Source of the DNA: Hyphomicrobiales bacterium
GTDB taxonomy: Bacteria; Pseudomonadota; Alphaproteobacteria; Rhizobiales; Rhizobiaceae
Reading direction: 5' to 3'
DNA: 64,000 nucleotides
Assembly (NCBI GenBank): GCA_900471525.1
Contig: UCEZ01000014.1
Location: 124,979-188,978 of the forward strand
Position numbers and translations under genes: made by a program. This document shows positions 9,303 through 19,783 of this stretch, piece after piece. Positions within the stretch are counted from its first letter, which is position 1. Each line of letters begins with the position of its first letter. Below the pieces are notes generated by a model that searched no databases, was not told the DNA's origin, and saw only the letters and a list, made by a program, of their open reading frames with translations.

Positions 9303-9318
9303 CGTCATCTCCTATGGT

Positions 9319-10935
9319 CTACTTGCCACCCCCGGCAGCCCCGGTCTGCACAATCTCCAGCGCTCGTTCGATGCTGAGCGTACCACCACGCTGGCTCGGC
9401 GGATATTCTTTGAAGGTCTCGAGGAACTGCCCGACGAGCCTAACGGCAGGGACCATCGTCCAGAGCTTCTCACCCCACCAGCGGCCGTAGAGCATCGACT
9501 GGTCCTGGTACTTCTCCCAGGGATCCTGACGCAGGTTGGTGACGAGAGGGACGTTGGTGGATTCCTCGGTGCCCGTGAACAGGTTGCCCTTGATCGTCTT
9601 GAACGCCAGCTTCCAGTTCTCGTAGCGCACCGCCATCAGGTCGGCGTTGTCGCTGAAGTAGAAGAACTCCTTGCGCGGCCCCTTGTCGACCTCGCCCCTG
9701 AAGTACGGCATGAAATTGTAGCCGTCGAGATGGACCTTGAAGGTCTTGTCGCCCGCCTGCTTGCCCGTTAGCAGATCTTCCTTGATGTTTGGCTCGCCAG
9801 CACCTGCCAGGAGTGTCGGCATGAAGTCCTCGCCAGCGATAATGTCATTGTAGATCGTACCCGGCTTGATCGTGCCCGGCCACTTCGCGACCATCGGCAC
9901 GCGGAAACCGCCTTCGAAGGTCGTGCCCTTCTCACCGCGGAACGGGCTGTTGCCGCCGTCCGGCCAGGAAAAAGTCTCCGAGCCGTTGTCGCTGGTGAAG
10001 ACTACGATGGTGTTGTCGGCGATCTTCAGCTTGTCGAGTTCGGCGAGAATCTGGCCGACTTCCCAGTCGAGTTCGGCCATGGCGTCGGCATAGAGACCGA
10101 AGCCGCTCTTGTTCTCCCATTTCGGCGACAGATGTGTCCACACATGCGTGCGGGTGGCGTTATGCCAGAGGAAGAACGGCTTATTGGCCTTGGCCGAACG
10201 GTCGATGAAGTCGACGGAGCGGCGGACCAGCTCCTCGTCGACGGTTTCCATGGAAAACTTCTGCGTGGGATCCATGCCGTCGTGCGGAGGAAGCGGGCCT
10301 GCGTCCACGATCACCTGCTTGCCGACCTTGCCCCAGCGCGGATCGACGGTCGCGTCTTCAACATCGCTTGCTTTGGTATCGACGATGTTGCGCGGCCCGA
10401 AGTTGGCGCGGAATGTAGCGTCCTTCGGGTAGTCCGGGTCATAAGGCTCCTCCATCGCATTCAGGTGGTAGAGGATGCCGTAGAACTCGTCGAAGCCATG
10501 GACGGTGGGAAGGAACTCGTTGCGGTCGCCCAGATGGTTCTTGCCGATCTGCGCGGTCGCATAGCCCATCGGCTTCAATAGGTCGGCGATCGTCGGATCC
10601 CTGTCCTGAAGCCCCTGCTTGGCGGCGGGCATGCCGACTTTCAATAGACCCGTACGGAAGGGCGTCTGTCCGAGGATGAAGGCGGCCCGTCCTGCCGTGC
10701 ATGACTGCTGTGCGTAGTAGTCGGTGAACAGCGCGCCCTCTTTGGCGAGGCGGTCGATGTTCGGCGTGTTGCCGCCCATCATGCCGCGGTGATAAGCGCT
10801 GACGTTCCACACGCCGACATCGTCACCCATGATGACGACGATGTTCGGCTTAGCTTGCGTGTCCTGAGCCGATGCCGTGCCACAGACCAGCATGGTCGAG
10901 GCCAGCATCATCGTTCCGATCAGACTGCTTTTCAT
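9319..10935 (-). CDS. Periplasmic sulfatase (arylsulfatase family), CTAGR active site
   Basis: This 538-residue type I sulfatase begins with a signal peptide of about 23 residues ending at TASA. The metal-binding start NIVVIMGDD has its aspartates at 38-39. The modification motif is C79-T-A-G-R83, which fits the C-x-(P/A)-x-R rule, so Cys79 should be converted to formylglycine by the enzyme at 14257-15213. IGKNHLGD, FTSDNG and the C-terminal subdomain are also present. It hydrolyses sulfate esters; the substrate is unknown. The ATG at 10935 is supported by CGAGGGAA and by the signal peptide directly after it. It is first in a three-gene unit with the genes at 9302 and 8731, behind operator B. 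Confidence 0.93.
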   Translation of the reverse strand: MKSSLIGTMMLASTMLVCGTASAQDTQAKPNIVVIMGDDVGVWNVSAYHRGMMGGNTPNIDRLAKEGALFTDYYAQQSCTAGRAAFILGQTPFRTGLLKVGMPAAKQGLQDRDPTIADLLKPMGYATAQIGKNHLGDRNEFLPTVHGFDEFYGILYHLNAMEEPYDPDYPKDATFRANFGPRNIVDTKASDVEDATVDPRWGKVGKQVIVDAGPLPPHDGMDPTQKFSMETVDEELVRRSVDFIDRSAKANKPFFLWHNATRTHVWTHLSPKWENKSGFGLYADAMAELDWEVGQILAELDKLKIADNTIVVFTSDNGSETFSWPDGGNSPFRGEKGTTFEGGFRVPMVAKWPGTIKPGTIYNDIIAGEDFMPTLLAGAGEPNIKEDLLTGKQAGDKTFKVHLDGYNFMPYFRGEVDKGPRKEFFYFSDNADLMAVRYENWKLAFKTIKGNLFTGTEESTNVPLVTNLRQDPWEKYQDQSMLYGRWWGEKLWTMVPAVRLVGQFLETFKEYPPSQRGGTLSIERALEIVQTGAAGGGK

Positions 10936-11318
10936 ATCAGTTCCCTCGGGCAAAGGGTTCCACGCAATGTGGGACCGCAATTGGCCGGGACCGTACGGAA
11001 TAGACGAGGCGGGCGCACGTAACATACAGTATCGTACTGTCGCCGAGCATCGTTCCGGGGTATGGAATCTGGCGTCAGGGGCTGATCGAGGGACTTCGCG
11101 TTCGACCACTCGAAGGGGCATGAGATAGGGCCGTTGCCATGTTTTGCAGGCGGTTCGCAGCACAGATGACACGGGCATCCAGCCAAAACTTTACCTAGTG
11201 TCGCCCGGCCGACGCTAGGGCTGGACGGTCGTCAGCATGAAGGACGACTGGAAGACGATCTATCTGTCGGACAAGAAGTAAGAGCGTCAGGGGTCGGGCC
11301 GTGAGGAAGATCCCGTCC
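10936..11318. other. Intergenic region with operator B and a possible gene remnant
   Basis: This 383-base gap carries the operator at 11019-11033 upstream of the sulfatase. On the plus strand, after a TAG at 11216, a short frame reads GWTVVSMKDDWKTIYLSDKK and stops at 11279-11281. It looks like the last residues of a protein rather than random sequence, but no start or body is present. Nothing else was recognised. Confidence 0.4.
11019..11033 (-). promoter_or_regulatory. Putative operator box B (GATACTGTATGTTAC)
   Basis: The minus-strand sequence GATACTGTATGTTAC matches the box A/C/E sequence at 12 of 15 positions, with the right arm inverted (TGTTAC for ACATAC). It is flanked by a further ACAGTAC, extending the dyad. 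It lies 83 bases before the sulfatase ATG at 10935. Confidence 0.6.
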
Positions 11319-11585
11319 TTAGCGCCGACCCGGAAACGGCACGACCTTTGCCTCCTCGACCATCTCCTCGATCTCCCTGCGCAGGCTCTCGAAGAGTTCG
11401 GCGCTTTCCGCGTACCGCTCGTCACGCTCGGGTGCGGTCGACGTCTCCCACGTTCGCTTCAACTCGTCGGCAAGGGCGAAGTCGTTACAGAGGTCTCGGA
11501 AGTTTTCGCACCGGGCCGCAAGTTCATTGATCTCCTGCGCTCTGGCAGGGAAGGCGCGCTTCGCTAGACCTGTGTCGTATTCCAT
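11319..11585 (-). CDS. Small acidic helical protein of unknown function
   Basis: The 88-residue product is charged, with no signal peptide or membrane helix, and looks largely alpha-helical (ELAARCENFRDLCNDFALADEL; ELFESLRREIEEMVEEA). It is probably cytosolic. The ATG at 11585 is preceded by a GGGGG stretch at about 12 bases. It has its own operator box (C) and stands as a single-gene unit. No family was recognised; two cysteines six residues apart (ARCENFRDLC) are the only notable feature. Confidence 0.55.
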   Translation of the reverse strand: MEYDTGLAKRAFPARAQEINELAARCENFRDLCNDFALADELKRTWETSTAPERDERYAESAELFESLRREIEEMVEEAKVVPFPGRR

Positions 11586-11670
11586 CGAGAATATTGTCCC
11601 CCTGGGGATCGTGTCACCACGCCATGTGACGGCTCCATGACATTAGCCCAGACGATTGCCGCCTTGGCCA

Positions 11671-11685
11671 GTATGTTACAGTATC
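11671..11685 (-). promoter_or_regulatory. Putative operator box C (GATACTGTAACATAC)
   Basis: The minus strand reads GATACTGTAACATAC, identical to boxes A and E. It lies 85 bases before the ATG of the small protein at 11585, and belongs to the same family as the other five boxes in this island. Confidence 0.65.
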
Positions 11686-11821
11686 AAACGTCCCCAATCG
11701 CACGACACGACAGTTTGCGGATTTCGTCAGCGTTGGGCGTCACATAGGACCCTTCCGTCGGCCACCGCCAGCATCTGCAAATATCCTGCCCCCACAGCAC
11801 GCAGACAGCACTTTCCGGCGT

Positions 11822-11840
11822 GTAACATACTAGATGTTAC
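11822..11840 (+). promoter_or_regulatory. Putative operator box D (GTAACAT-ACTAG-ATGTTAC)
   Basis: This is a perfect inverted repeat of 7-base arms GTAACAT and ATGTTAC around ACTAG. Its left part, TGTAACATAC, is the 10-base right end of the box A/C/E sequence. It lies 78 bases before the ATG of the DUF2092 gene at 11919. Confidence 0.6.
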
Positions 11841-11918
11841 GGGCGCTGAACGCGCGCCTGGCGTAGCTTGCGTCCGTCAGCACATCCCGCTGAAGCGAAA
11901 TGCTGGAAGGATCGCTCG

Positions 11919-12719
11919 ATGTCAGGCATTGCCCCAAGGACCGCCGCGTTCGTCGTCGCCGCATTCATGTCCACCGCCGTGCTTGCGGCGATCTTCCCGT
12001 CAAACGCCATCGCGGGGGAGGACGATGCCAAGAGCCTGCTGAAGGCGATGTCGGACTACCTCGCCGGACAGAAGGCGATCTCGTTCAGTTACGACAATAA
12101 CCTTGAGGTCGTGACCCCTGATCATCAGAAGCTTCTGCTGGCAAGTTCGGGTACGGTCGAGATCGGCCGCCCGGACAAGATCCGCGTCACCCGCAAGGGC
12201 GGCTTTGCCGATGTCGCGATGGTGTTCGACGGCAAGACGCTGACCGTGCTGGGCAAGGACGCGAACCTCTATGCAACGGTCAAGGCTCCCGGCACGATCG
12301 ACCAACTGATCGACGAATTGCGGGACAAGCTTCACAGACCGCTTCCGGGTGCCGACCTGCTCCTGCCGGACGTCTACAGCACTCTTATGACCGATGTCAC
12401 GGACATCAAGGATCTGGGCAGCGGTGTCATCGGTGGCGCCGAATGCGACCATCTCGCCTTCCGGGCCAAGGAAGTCGACTGGCAGATTTGGATCGCCCAG
12501 GGCGAGAACCCGTACCCGTGCCGATATGTCATCACCGCCAAGGATGTTGACCAAGGACCGCAATACAGCATCCAGATCAGCGACTGGAAGACGGGCACGG
12601 CCGTGACGGCCAAGGAATACACTTTCGACAACGCGACAGGCGCGAAGGAGGTCGATCTGCCCAAGCTCGGCGATATCGACGACCTGCCAGATCATTTCAC
12701 CATGGGGGCAGCCAAATGA
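11919..12719 (+). CDS. Periplasmic DUF2092 protein
   Basis: The 266-residue protein has a signal peptide ending near NAIA, then a DUF2092 domain. This is a lipoprotein-carrier-like fold with repeated beta strands (SFSYDNNLEVVTPDHQKLLLASSGTV, DKIRVTRKGG, MVFDGKTLTVLG, YSIQISDWKTG). GGAECDHLAFR and YPCRYVI give two cysteines that could pair. By analogy with LolA-like folds it may bind a hydrophobic ligand; this is inference. The ATG at 11919 has GGAAGG at good spacing. Its stop overlaps the next start by four bases (ATGA), so the two are translationally coupled. Confidence 0.8.
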   Translation: MSGIAPRTAAFVVAAFMSTAVLAAIFPSNAIAGEDDAKSLLKAMSDYLAGQKAISFSYDNNLEVVTPDHQKLLLASSGTVEIGRPDKIRVTRKGGFADVAMVFDGKTLTVLGKDANLYATVKAPGTIDQLIDELRDKLHRPLPGADLLLPDVYSTLMTDVTDIKDLGSGVIGGAECDHLAFRAKEVDWQIWIAQGENPYPCRYVITAKDVDQGPQYSIQISDWKTGTAVTAKEYTFDNATGAKEVDLPKLGDIDDLPDHFTMGAAK

Positions 12720-12928
12720 CCATTTCCGGCAAACTGAAGATCGCGGCATTGACCGTGGCTCTAATGATCTCGGGACTTGATGCGGGGGCGGGACTTTCGA
12801 TCCCCGGCGTCGCGAGCTTCGTCGGCGTCGCCGATGCCAGAGTCGGTCGGCCTCTGACTCCCGTCAGCTATGCGGGCGTTGCCCGTCGGACTGTCCGGCG
12901 CTGTGCCGCCGGGGTCTACTACTGCTGA
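12716..12928 (+). CDS. Small secreted protein
   Basis: The 70-residue product has a signal-peptide-like N terminus (KIAALTVALMISGLDAGAG) and a short basic mature part ending RRTVRRCAAGVYYC. It overlaps the DUF2092 stop by ATGA. The terminal tyrosines and cysteine resemble the tails of the secreted proteins at 7252 and 18121. No function is known. Confidence 0.65.
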   Translation: MTISGKLKIAALTVALMISGLDAGAGLSIPGVASFVGVADARVGRPLTPVSYAGVARRTVRRCAAGVYYC

Positions 12929-12965
12929 GACACGGCCACAAATCCAACAACACGGAGACGATCTC

Positions 12966-13304
12966 ATGAAACGAATTCTCATTTCGACCGCCGTCCTGAT
13001 GATGACCGCGGGGCTTGTCAGCGCCGCAGACCCGATCCTCGGCAACTGGAAGACGGATCTGGGCGACACCGCGGCGATCGAGCAATGCGGCGGCGGCTTC
13101 TGTATCACGCTGAAGAATGGAAAACACGCGGGCGAGAAGATCGGAGCGTTCGAGGGCAAGGACGGCAGCTATTCGGGCAAGATCACCGATCCGGACGCGA
13201 AGAAGACCTACAACGGGACGATTAGCGTTTCCGGGGATACGGTGACGCTCAAGGGCTGCGTGATGAAGGTGGTCTGCGAGTCCCAGAAATGGTCACGTCT
13301 GTAG
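12966..13304 (+). CDS. Periplasmic DUF2147 protein
   Basis: The 112-residue product has a signal peptide ending at VSAA and a compact mature domain that fits DUF2147: ILGNWKTDLGD at the start, two cysteines in QCGGGFC, a YSGKITDPD-KK-YNG loop, and LKGCVMKVVCESQKW at the end. The family is predicted to fold as a lipocalin-like barrel and its ligand is unknown. The ATG at 12966 follows GGAGACG. It is third in the operon behind box D. Confidence 0.8.
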   Translation: MKRILISTAVLMMTAGLVSAADPILGNWKTDLGDTAAIEQCGGGFCITLKNGKHAGEKIGAFEGKDGSYSGKITDPDAKKTYNGTISVSGDTVTLKGCVMKVVCESQKWSRL

Positions 13305-13445
13305 GTCGTAGATCTCGTGATCCACGATTGTGAATTTTGGTGATAAATGAACAATAGAGCTGGCGCGCACAGAGCCGTGATTCGTCTGCTCGACATATGT
13401 GAACTCCGGGTCGGTCCCGGCATCTGAAACGGGGAACTGGTGAGC

Positions 13446-14228
13446 ATGATTGGAATTAAAAGCGTATGTCTCGGGCTGGCGTTGGCTCTCGCCATCGCGG
13501 CCCCCGCATCGGCAGCCGATATGTCGGATCCGAGCGGACCGATCGCAGTCGGCAGCGGTTGGAAGTACCAGGTCACGTTAGACGGCTGGCTGGCGGGTTT
13601 GAACGGCGACGTCGGGATACGCGGCCTTCCGGCGGCTGACGTCGACGTTTCTCCGTTGGACGTGCTCGAGGATCTGGACGGTGCATTCGCCGGATCCTTT
13701 CAGGCCGTCGGGGATAGCTGGCTGCTCTACTCGGATTTCATGTGGGCCAAGATTTCCACGGATGCCGACTTCGGCCGCCGCGGCGGGACGGCTGATTTCG
13801 AGCAGACACAGATCCTGTTCACCGCCCTTGTCGGGTACGAGCTTCCGATCAATGTCGACAACATGCAACTCTACGCCACGGGCGGCCTGCGCTACCAGCA
13901 CTACAGCGTCGATTTCTCGATCGATCCGGCCTTGTTTCCGTCGATCGACCGCAGCGGCTCCAAGGGCTGGGTGGACCCTGTCGTCGGCGCGGCCCTGCAC
14001 TACGACATCAACGACAAGTGGTTCGTTGACGTGATGGCCGACGTCGGAGGCTTTGGCATCTCATCTGACATCACCCTCCAAGGGACGGCCACTGTCGGCT
14101 ACAATTGGACGGACAATATCGCGTCGTCCTTCGGCTACAAGGCGCTCTACACGGACTATAAGGATGGCGGCTTCCGCTACGACGCCACCCAGCATGGCAT
14201 CTTCACGCGGCTGGCGCTGAAGTTCTAG
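13446..14228 (+). CDS. Outer-membrane beta-barrel protein
   Basis: The product of about 260 residues has a signal peptide ending ASA-AD. It is followed by alternating hydrophobic strands, including YQVTLDGWLAGLNGDVGI, WLLYSDFMWAKIST, LYATGGLRYQHYSVDF, ATVGYNWTDNIASSFGYKALY and a last strand ending LALKF with the terminal phenylalanine typical of outer-membrane barrels. An eight-strand or similar barrel is likely. The ATG at 13446 has GGGGAA nine bases upstream; a GTG at 13440 is also possible. It lies 141 bases after the DUF2147 gene with no operator box of its own, so it may be read through from that operon. Confidence 0.8.
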   Translation: MIGIKSVCLGLALALAIAAPASAADMSDPSGPIAVGSGWKYQVTLDGWLAGLNGDVGIRGLPAADVDVSPLDVLEDLDGAFAGSFQAVGDSWLLYSDFMWAKISTDADFGRRGGTADFEQTQILFTALVGYELPINVDNMQLYATGGLRYQHYSVDFSIDPALFPSIDRSGSKGWVDPVVGAALHYDINDKWFVDVMADVGGFGISSDITLQGTATVGYNWTDNIASSFGYKALYTDYKDGGFRYDATQHGIFTRLALKF

Positions 14229-14256
14229 GAGCGCTCCTGCGGGCAAGGGATCCGCC

Positions 14257-15213
14257 TTACGCCCGCTTGACGCAACGGAATCCGACGTGGCTGGTGGATG
14301 TGTCCTCGGGCTCCGCATGACGTGCGGCCGGACGATAGCGGCGGCAGTAGTTCGGTGCGCAGAGATGAGATCCACCTTTGAGCACGCGCCTCGCGATCCG
14401 GATCTGCGGCTGATTTGGATCGAAGCTCGCCTCCAGTTCGCCGCCACGCGGGTTCTGCGGAATGCAGCAAGACTTTGCCGCCGGCTCCGGATGGCAGGTC
14501 GACCAGAAATCAGACGTCCACTCCCAGACATTGCCGATCATGTCGTAGATTCCGTATCCGTTTGCAGGATAGAAGCCGACGGGCGACGTCCTGTCCGCGC
14601 CGGGAACTTTCGTGCTCTTTGTCGGGAACGTCCCCTGCCATGTGTTGGCCATGAGCTCACCGCCACGTGTAAGTTCATCGCCCCAGGCGAACTCGACATC
14701 GTCGAGGCCGCCGCGCGCAGCCAGTTCCCATTCCGCTTCGGTCGGCAGATCCTTCCCGGCCCAGGTCGCGTAGGCCTTGGCATCGCTATAGGCGACATGA
14801 ACGACCGGATGGTTCAGCTTGCCGCGGATGTCGCTCCTGCCGCCGTAGGGGTGTTTCCAGTCAGTACCGAACTTGAATGCCCACCACTGGCTGATATCCG
14901 GTCCGCCGACGGTCTTGGGCGGCGTGAACACCAGCGATCCGGCCCGCAGCATCTTCGGCAGCGCTCCCGGATAGTCCTCCGCGCGGGGCGCGCGCTCCGC
15001 GACCGTCACGTGTCCAGTTGCCTTCACGAAGGCTGCGAACTGACGGTTCGTTACCGGAGCGACGTCGATCCAGAAGCCATCGACCTTGACGGGATGGGCC
15101 GGGGCCTCCTCGGGGTAGTGTCTGTCTGAACCCATCGTGAAGGTGCGGCCAGGCACCCACACGAGACCGTCCGTGTCGGCATAGTCCATTGCTGCGACTG
15201 TTCCGGGTGCCAT
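14257..15213 (-). CDS. Formylglycine-generating enzyme (sulfatase-modifying factor, SUMF1 family)
   Basis: This 318-residue protein oxidises the active-site cysteine of sulfatases to formylglycine. It has the full FGE-sulfatase fold: FTMGSDRHYPEEAPAHPV, FWIDVAPVTNRQFAAFV, HPVVHVAYSDAKAYATWAG, LPTEAEWELAARGG, YDMIGNVWEWTSDFW. The C-terminal block GGSHLCAPNYCRRYRPAAR carries Cys285 and Cys290, at the spacing of the catalytic cysteine pair of human FGE. That supports true FGE activity rather than a cysteine-free SUMF1-like protein. No signal peptide is visible, so it acts in the cytosol before export. It has its own operator (box E). Confidence 0.9.
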   Translation of the reverse strand: MAPGTVAAMDYADTDGLVWVPGRTFTMGSDRHYPEEAPAHPVKVDGFWIDVAPVTNRQFAAFVKATGHVTVAERAPRAEDYPGALPKMLRAGSLVFTPPKTVGGPDISQWWAFKFGTDWKHPYGGRSDIRGKLNHPVVHVAYSDAKAYATWAGKDLPTEAEWELAARGGLDDVEFAWGDELTRGGELMANTWQGTFPTKSTKVPGADRTSPVGFYPANGYGIYDMIGNVWEWTSDFWSTCHPEPAAKSCCIPQNPRGGELEASFDPNQPQIRIARRVLKGGSHLCAPNYCRRYRPAARHAEPEDTSTSHVGFRCVKRA

Positions 15214-15270
15214 GCCACCGACCTTTGTTTTGACTGAAGGTACCTTGGACGAAATCCCCGGTTACTGGGA

Positions 15271-15285
15271 GTATGTTACAGTATC
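15271..15285 (-). promoter_or_regulatory. Putative operator box E (GATACTGTAACATAC)
   Basis: The minus strand reads GATACTGTAACATAC, identical to boxes A and C, 57 bases before the ATG of the formylglycine-generating enzyme. Confidence 0.65.
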
Positions 15286-15367
15286 TTACGCGACTTCCTG
15301 CCAGAACGGCGCATTCTCCCGGTGAGTTCTCACACTAAGCTGAGGCTGAAACCTGAAGGACAGGCCC

Positions 15368-15469
15368 ATGTCATTGAAACGCGTGTTCCGATCCGTCGCC
15401 ATGCTTTCAGCGCTCTGCCTTCTGTCGCCGTGCGGCGTATGTCACAGTAACGCGCCTATTCTAATTTAG
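15368..15469 (+). CDS. Possible 33-residue exported/lipoprotein-like peptide
   Basis: An ATG at 15368 preceded by GAAGGACAGG opens a frame of 33 codons ending at the TAG at 15467-15469. The start (SLKRVFRSVAMLSALCLLSP, then CG) looks like a signal peptide with a lipobox-like cysteine. The tail is short and the operator at 15437-15451 lies inside it. It may be a real small lipoprotein, a leader peptide upstream of the sulfatase, or a truncated relic. Expression is not shown. Confidence 0.35.
   Translation: MSLKRVFRSVAMLSALCLLSPCGVCHSNAPILI
15437..15451 (+). promoter_or_regulatory. Putative operator box F (GTATGTCACAGTAAC)
   Basis: The opposite strand reads GTTACTGTGACATAC, matching the A/C/E sequence at 13 of 15 positions but in inverted orientation relative to its gene. 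It lies 60 bases before the sulfatase ATG at 15512. It overlaps the 3' part of the 33-codon frame. Confidence 0.6.
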
Positions 15470-15511
15470 CATCATGTAAAGTTTAGCTTTTCACCCAGAT
15501 GGGAGCCGACA

Positions 15512-17902
<2,391 letters not shown>

Positions 17903-17921
17903 CAAGATCGTCGGAACAAGG

Positions 17922-17948
17922 TGGGGACGTTGGGCACCAACGTCCCCA
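17922..17948 (+). terminator. Hairpin terminator after the sulfatase
   Basis: A perfect 12-base-pair stem (TGGGGACGTTGG with CCAACGTCCCCA) around a GCA loop starts 20 bases after the sulfatase stop. There is no long T run, so it may act as a weak terminator or as a 3'-end stabilising hairpin. Confidence 0.7.
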
Positions 17949-18120
17949 TTAGCGAAAAACTTCACTTCCAAGGCGCTATCGACGACTTTTGCGATCCGAA
18001 GAGCGGCCCGTTCGATCGAGCCAGCCCGCAGGCTGCCGACCTTTGCCGGGTTCAGATTCTGGACCTTGGACTGTTGAAATAGTGAAACGCCCGCAGATGG
18101 GCAAACCGGGAGTACTCCTC

Positions 18121-18804
18121 ATGGTTCAGAAATTTGATATTCGCATCCTTGCAATCGCAACAGGCCTGCTGTCTTTCACCGGGGTGGCACTGTCCCAAGA
18201 CGCGATCAGCACGCCAGCGCAGAAGACCATCGGCGCGACAAAATCGAAAATGGTGCCATCGCTGGCCGTCCTCAATTCGGGAGGCGCGACACTGGCCAAC
18301 GGCAAGCTGACCATGACCGACATGTCCGTCAACTCCATCGTATTCGCAGACCGCCCGGTGAGATCAGCCGGGCACGTGCTGACGACCGATTTCATCAAAG
18401 AATGGGACGAGGGCACGGACAGTTTTGCGGTCGACCCACCGAACGCGACCATCTCTGTGCTGAACAGCGATGGGTCGGCGATCGAGGATGCGGTTGTCGT
18501 CCTGAACAAGCCGAAGCTGGAAGGCGGCACCCTGACGTTTGACGTTGAGGTTCTGGAGGGGGAACTCACCAATGCCAATGGCCCGGCTTCGCTCTTCATC
18601 GACATGTTCGTTGCGCGCGCCGGAATGGGCCACGTCGGCGCTGTCGGCGTGCGTGGGGTTGGCTTCAATGGCGGCTGGTACGCACATCCGGCGGCTCGTT
18701 ATGGTGCCGCGGTCGCAACGGGTGCAGTCATCGGTGCTGCGGCGGCATCCGGGCCGTATTACCCTCCGCCATGCGGCTACTATCCGTATCCGCCCTGCTA
18801 TTGA
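18121..18804 (+). CDS. Secreted protein with proline/tyrosine/cysteine tail
   Basis: The 227-residue product has a signal peptide ending around VALS. The mature part is beta-rich (MVPSLAVLNSGGATLANGKLTMTDM, SIVFADRPVR, TTDFIKEW, FAVDPPNATISVLN, GTLTFDVEVLEGEL), followed by a glycine/alanine segment and the ending YYPPPCGYYPYPPCY. The ATG at 18121 has a GGGAG site. No operator box was seen upstream and the sulfatase hairpin lies between, so it may have its own promoter. Proteins of this layout are annotated as hypothetical in rhizobia; no function can be given. Confidence 0.7.
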   Translation: MVQKFDIRILAIATGLLSFTGVALSQDAISTPAQKTIGATKSKMVPSLAVLNSGGATLANGKLTMTDMSVNSIVFADRPVRSAGHVLTTDFIKEWDEGTDSFAVDPPNATISVLNSDGSAIEDAVVVLNKPKLEGGTLTFDVEVLEGELTNANGPASLFIDMFVARAGMGHVGAVGVRGVGFNGGWYAHPAARYGAAVATGAVIGAAAASGPYYPPPCGYYPYPPCY

Positions 18805-18828
18805 AGCCGTTCGAGAGACGACACAACG

Positions 18829-19539
18829 ATGGGGCAGTCCGCTGGACATCGAGGGAGTTTGAGGGTGGCGGCAGGTGTCCTCGCCGCCGTCCTCATCGTG
18901 TACCTGCTCGTCTGCTACCTGGTGATGCCGGAACTCTGGCTCTTCCGTGACCGGAGCCTTGTCGCCGATCTCAGCCGGATGGTCACGACCACCGAGGACG
19001 ACATTCCGGGCGACCCGATCAATGTCGGCGTCGTCGGCGCGAAGCAGCAGGTGATCAAAGCTTTCGCCGCTGCGGGCTGGGATCCTGCCGACAAGATCAC
19101 ACTGCTCTCGTCCGTCGAGATCGGCCTGAGCGTAGCGCTTGATCGGCCGGATTTCGATGCCCCGGTCAGCGCGCTGCTGTACGAAGGACGCAAGCAGGAC
19201 CTTGCCTTCGAGAAGCCTGTCGGACGAAGCGCTGACGAGCGCCACCATGTGCGCTTCTGGCTGACGACGACGCCTGCAGGCGAGGGGCAGCCATTATGGC
19301 TCGGCTACGCCAGCTTCGACCGCGGCGTCGGCATCAGCCACGACACTGGACAGATCACCCATCACATCGGGCCTGATCTCGATGCCGAGCGGGAGCTGGT
19401 GATCGGCGACCTCAAAGCTGCCGGACAGATTTCTATGACTTACGACCGCGCGGGCATCGGCGAAACCAAGGGGGGCCGCAATGGCGGCGGCGATCCCTAC
19501 TTCACCGACGGCCGGGTACTTGTCGGGGTTTTGAAGTGA
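18829..19539 (+). CDS. LssY C-terminal domain membrane-anchored protein
   Basis: This 236-residue protein has one N-terminal transmembrane helix (VAAGVLAAVLIVYLLVCYLV) and an LssY_C domain: DPINVGVVG, AAGWDPADKITLLSS, APVSALLYEGRKQDLAFE, HHVRFWLTT, PLWLGYASFDRGVGIS, GQITHHIGPDLDAER, and GGRNGGGDPYFTDGRV near the end. It should face the periplasm. The full-length LssY partner domain (PAP2-type) is absent. A GTG at 18865 with GGGAG upstream is an alternative start. It is 24 bases after the previous gene, so cotranscription is likely. Confidence 0.8.
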   Translation: MGQSAGHRGSLRVAAGVLAAVLIVYLLVCYLVMPELWLFRDRSLVADLSRMVTTTEDDIPGDPINVGVVGAKQQVIKAFAAAGWDPADKITLLSSVEIGLSVALDRPDFDAPVSALLYEGRKQDLAFEKPVGRSADERHHVRFWLTTTPAGEGQPLWLGYASFDRGVGISHDTGQITHHIGPDLDAERELVIGDLKAAGQISMTYDRAGIGETKGGRNGGGDPYFTDGRVLVGVLK

Positions 19540-19639
19540 GCCGCATGGAGTGCCCGGCAAGGGCTTAGAAAGTGCGGCCGCCGACTGTAGGGGAGACGCA
19601 ACCATGAAGTCAGAATCGAGATTGTCTGCACCACGGGTC

Positions 19640-19783
19640 TATGCAGTCCTTCTTGGCCGCGCGGAACGGTATCGTCGGCGTTGGACGCCTCGAATACTTT
19701 GAAACCTGCGTCTTCAAGGGTGTCGACCAACTCCATCCGGACGATGGCTCGTCTTCAACGATCAGCACAGTGACCTTTTCCAT
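19640..19783 (-). pseudogene. Response-regulator receiver domain fragment, frameshifted and truncated
   Basis: From the ATG at 19783 the minus strand reads MEKVTVLIVEDEPS, the classic opening of a CheY-like receiver. Near 19745 the frame shifts by one base. The next frame continues with MELVDTLEDAGFKVFEASNADDT, the expected helix 1 and strand 2. The domain then stops making sense before the phosphorylated aspartate and the rest of the fold. It is non-functional as it stands. A sequencing error could explain the frameshift but not the truncation. Confidence 0.7.

Larger units (their letters stand above)
11586..11918. other. Divergent control region with two operator boxes
   Basis: This 333-base region separates the minus-strand 88-residue gene from the plus-strand DUF2092 gene. 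It holds box C (11671-11685) and box D (11822-11840), each 78-85 bases from its gene. No reading frame with protein-like content was seen between them. Confidence 0.6.
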
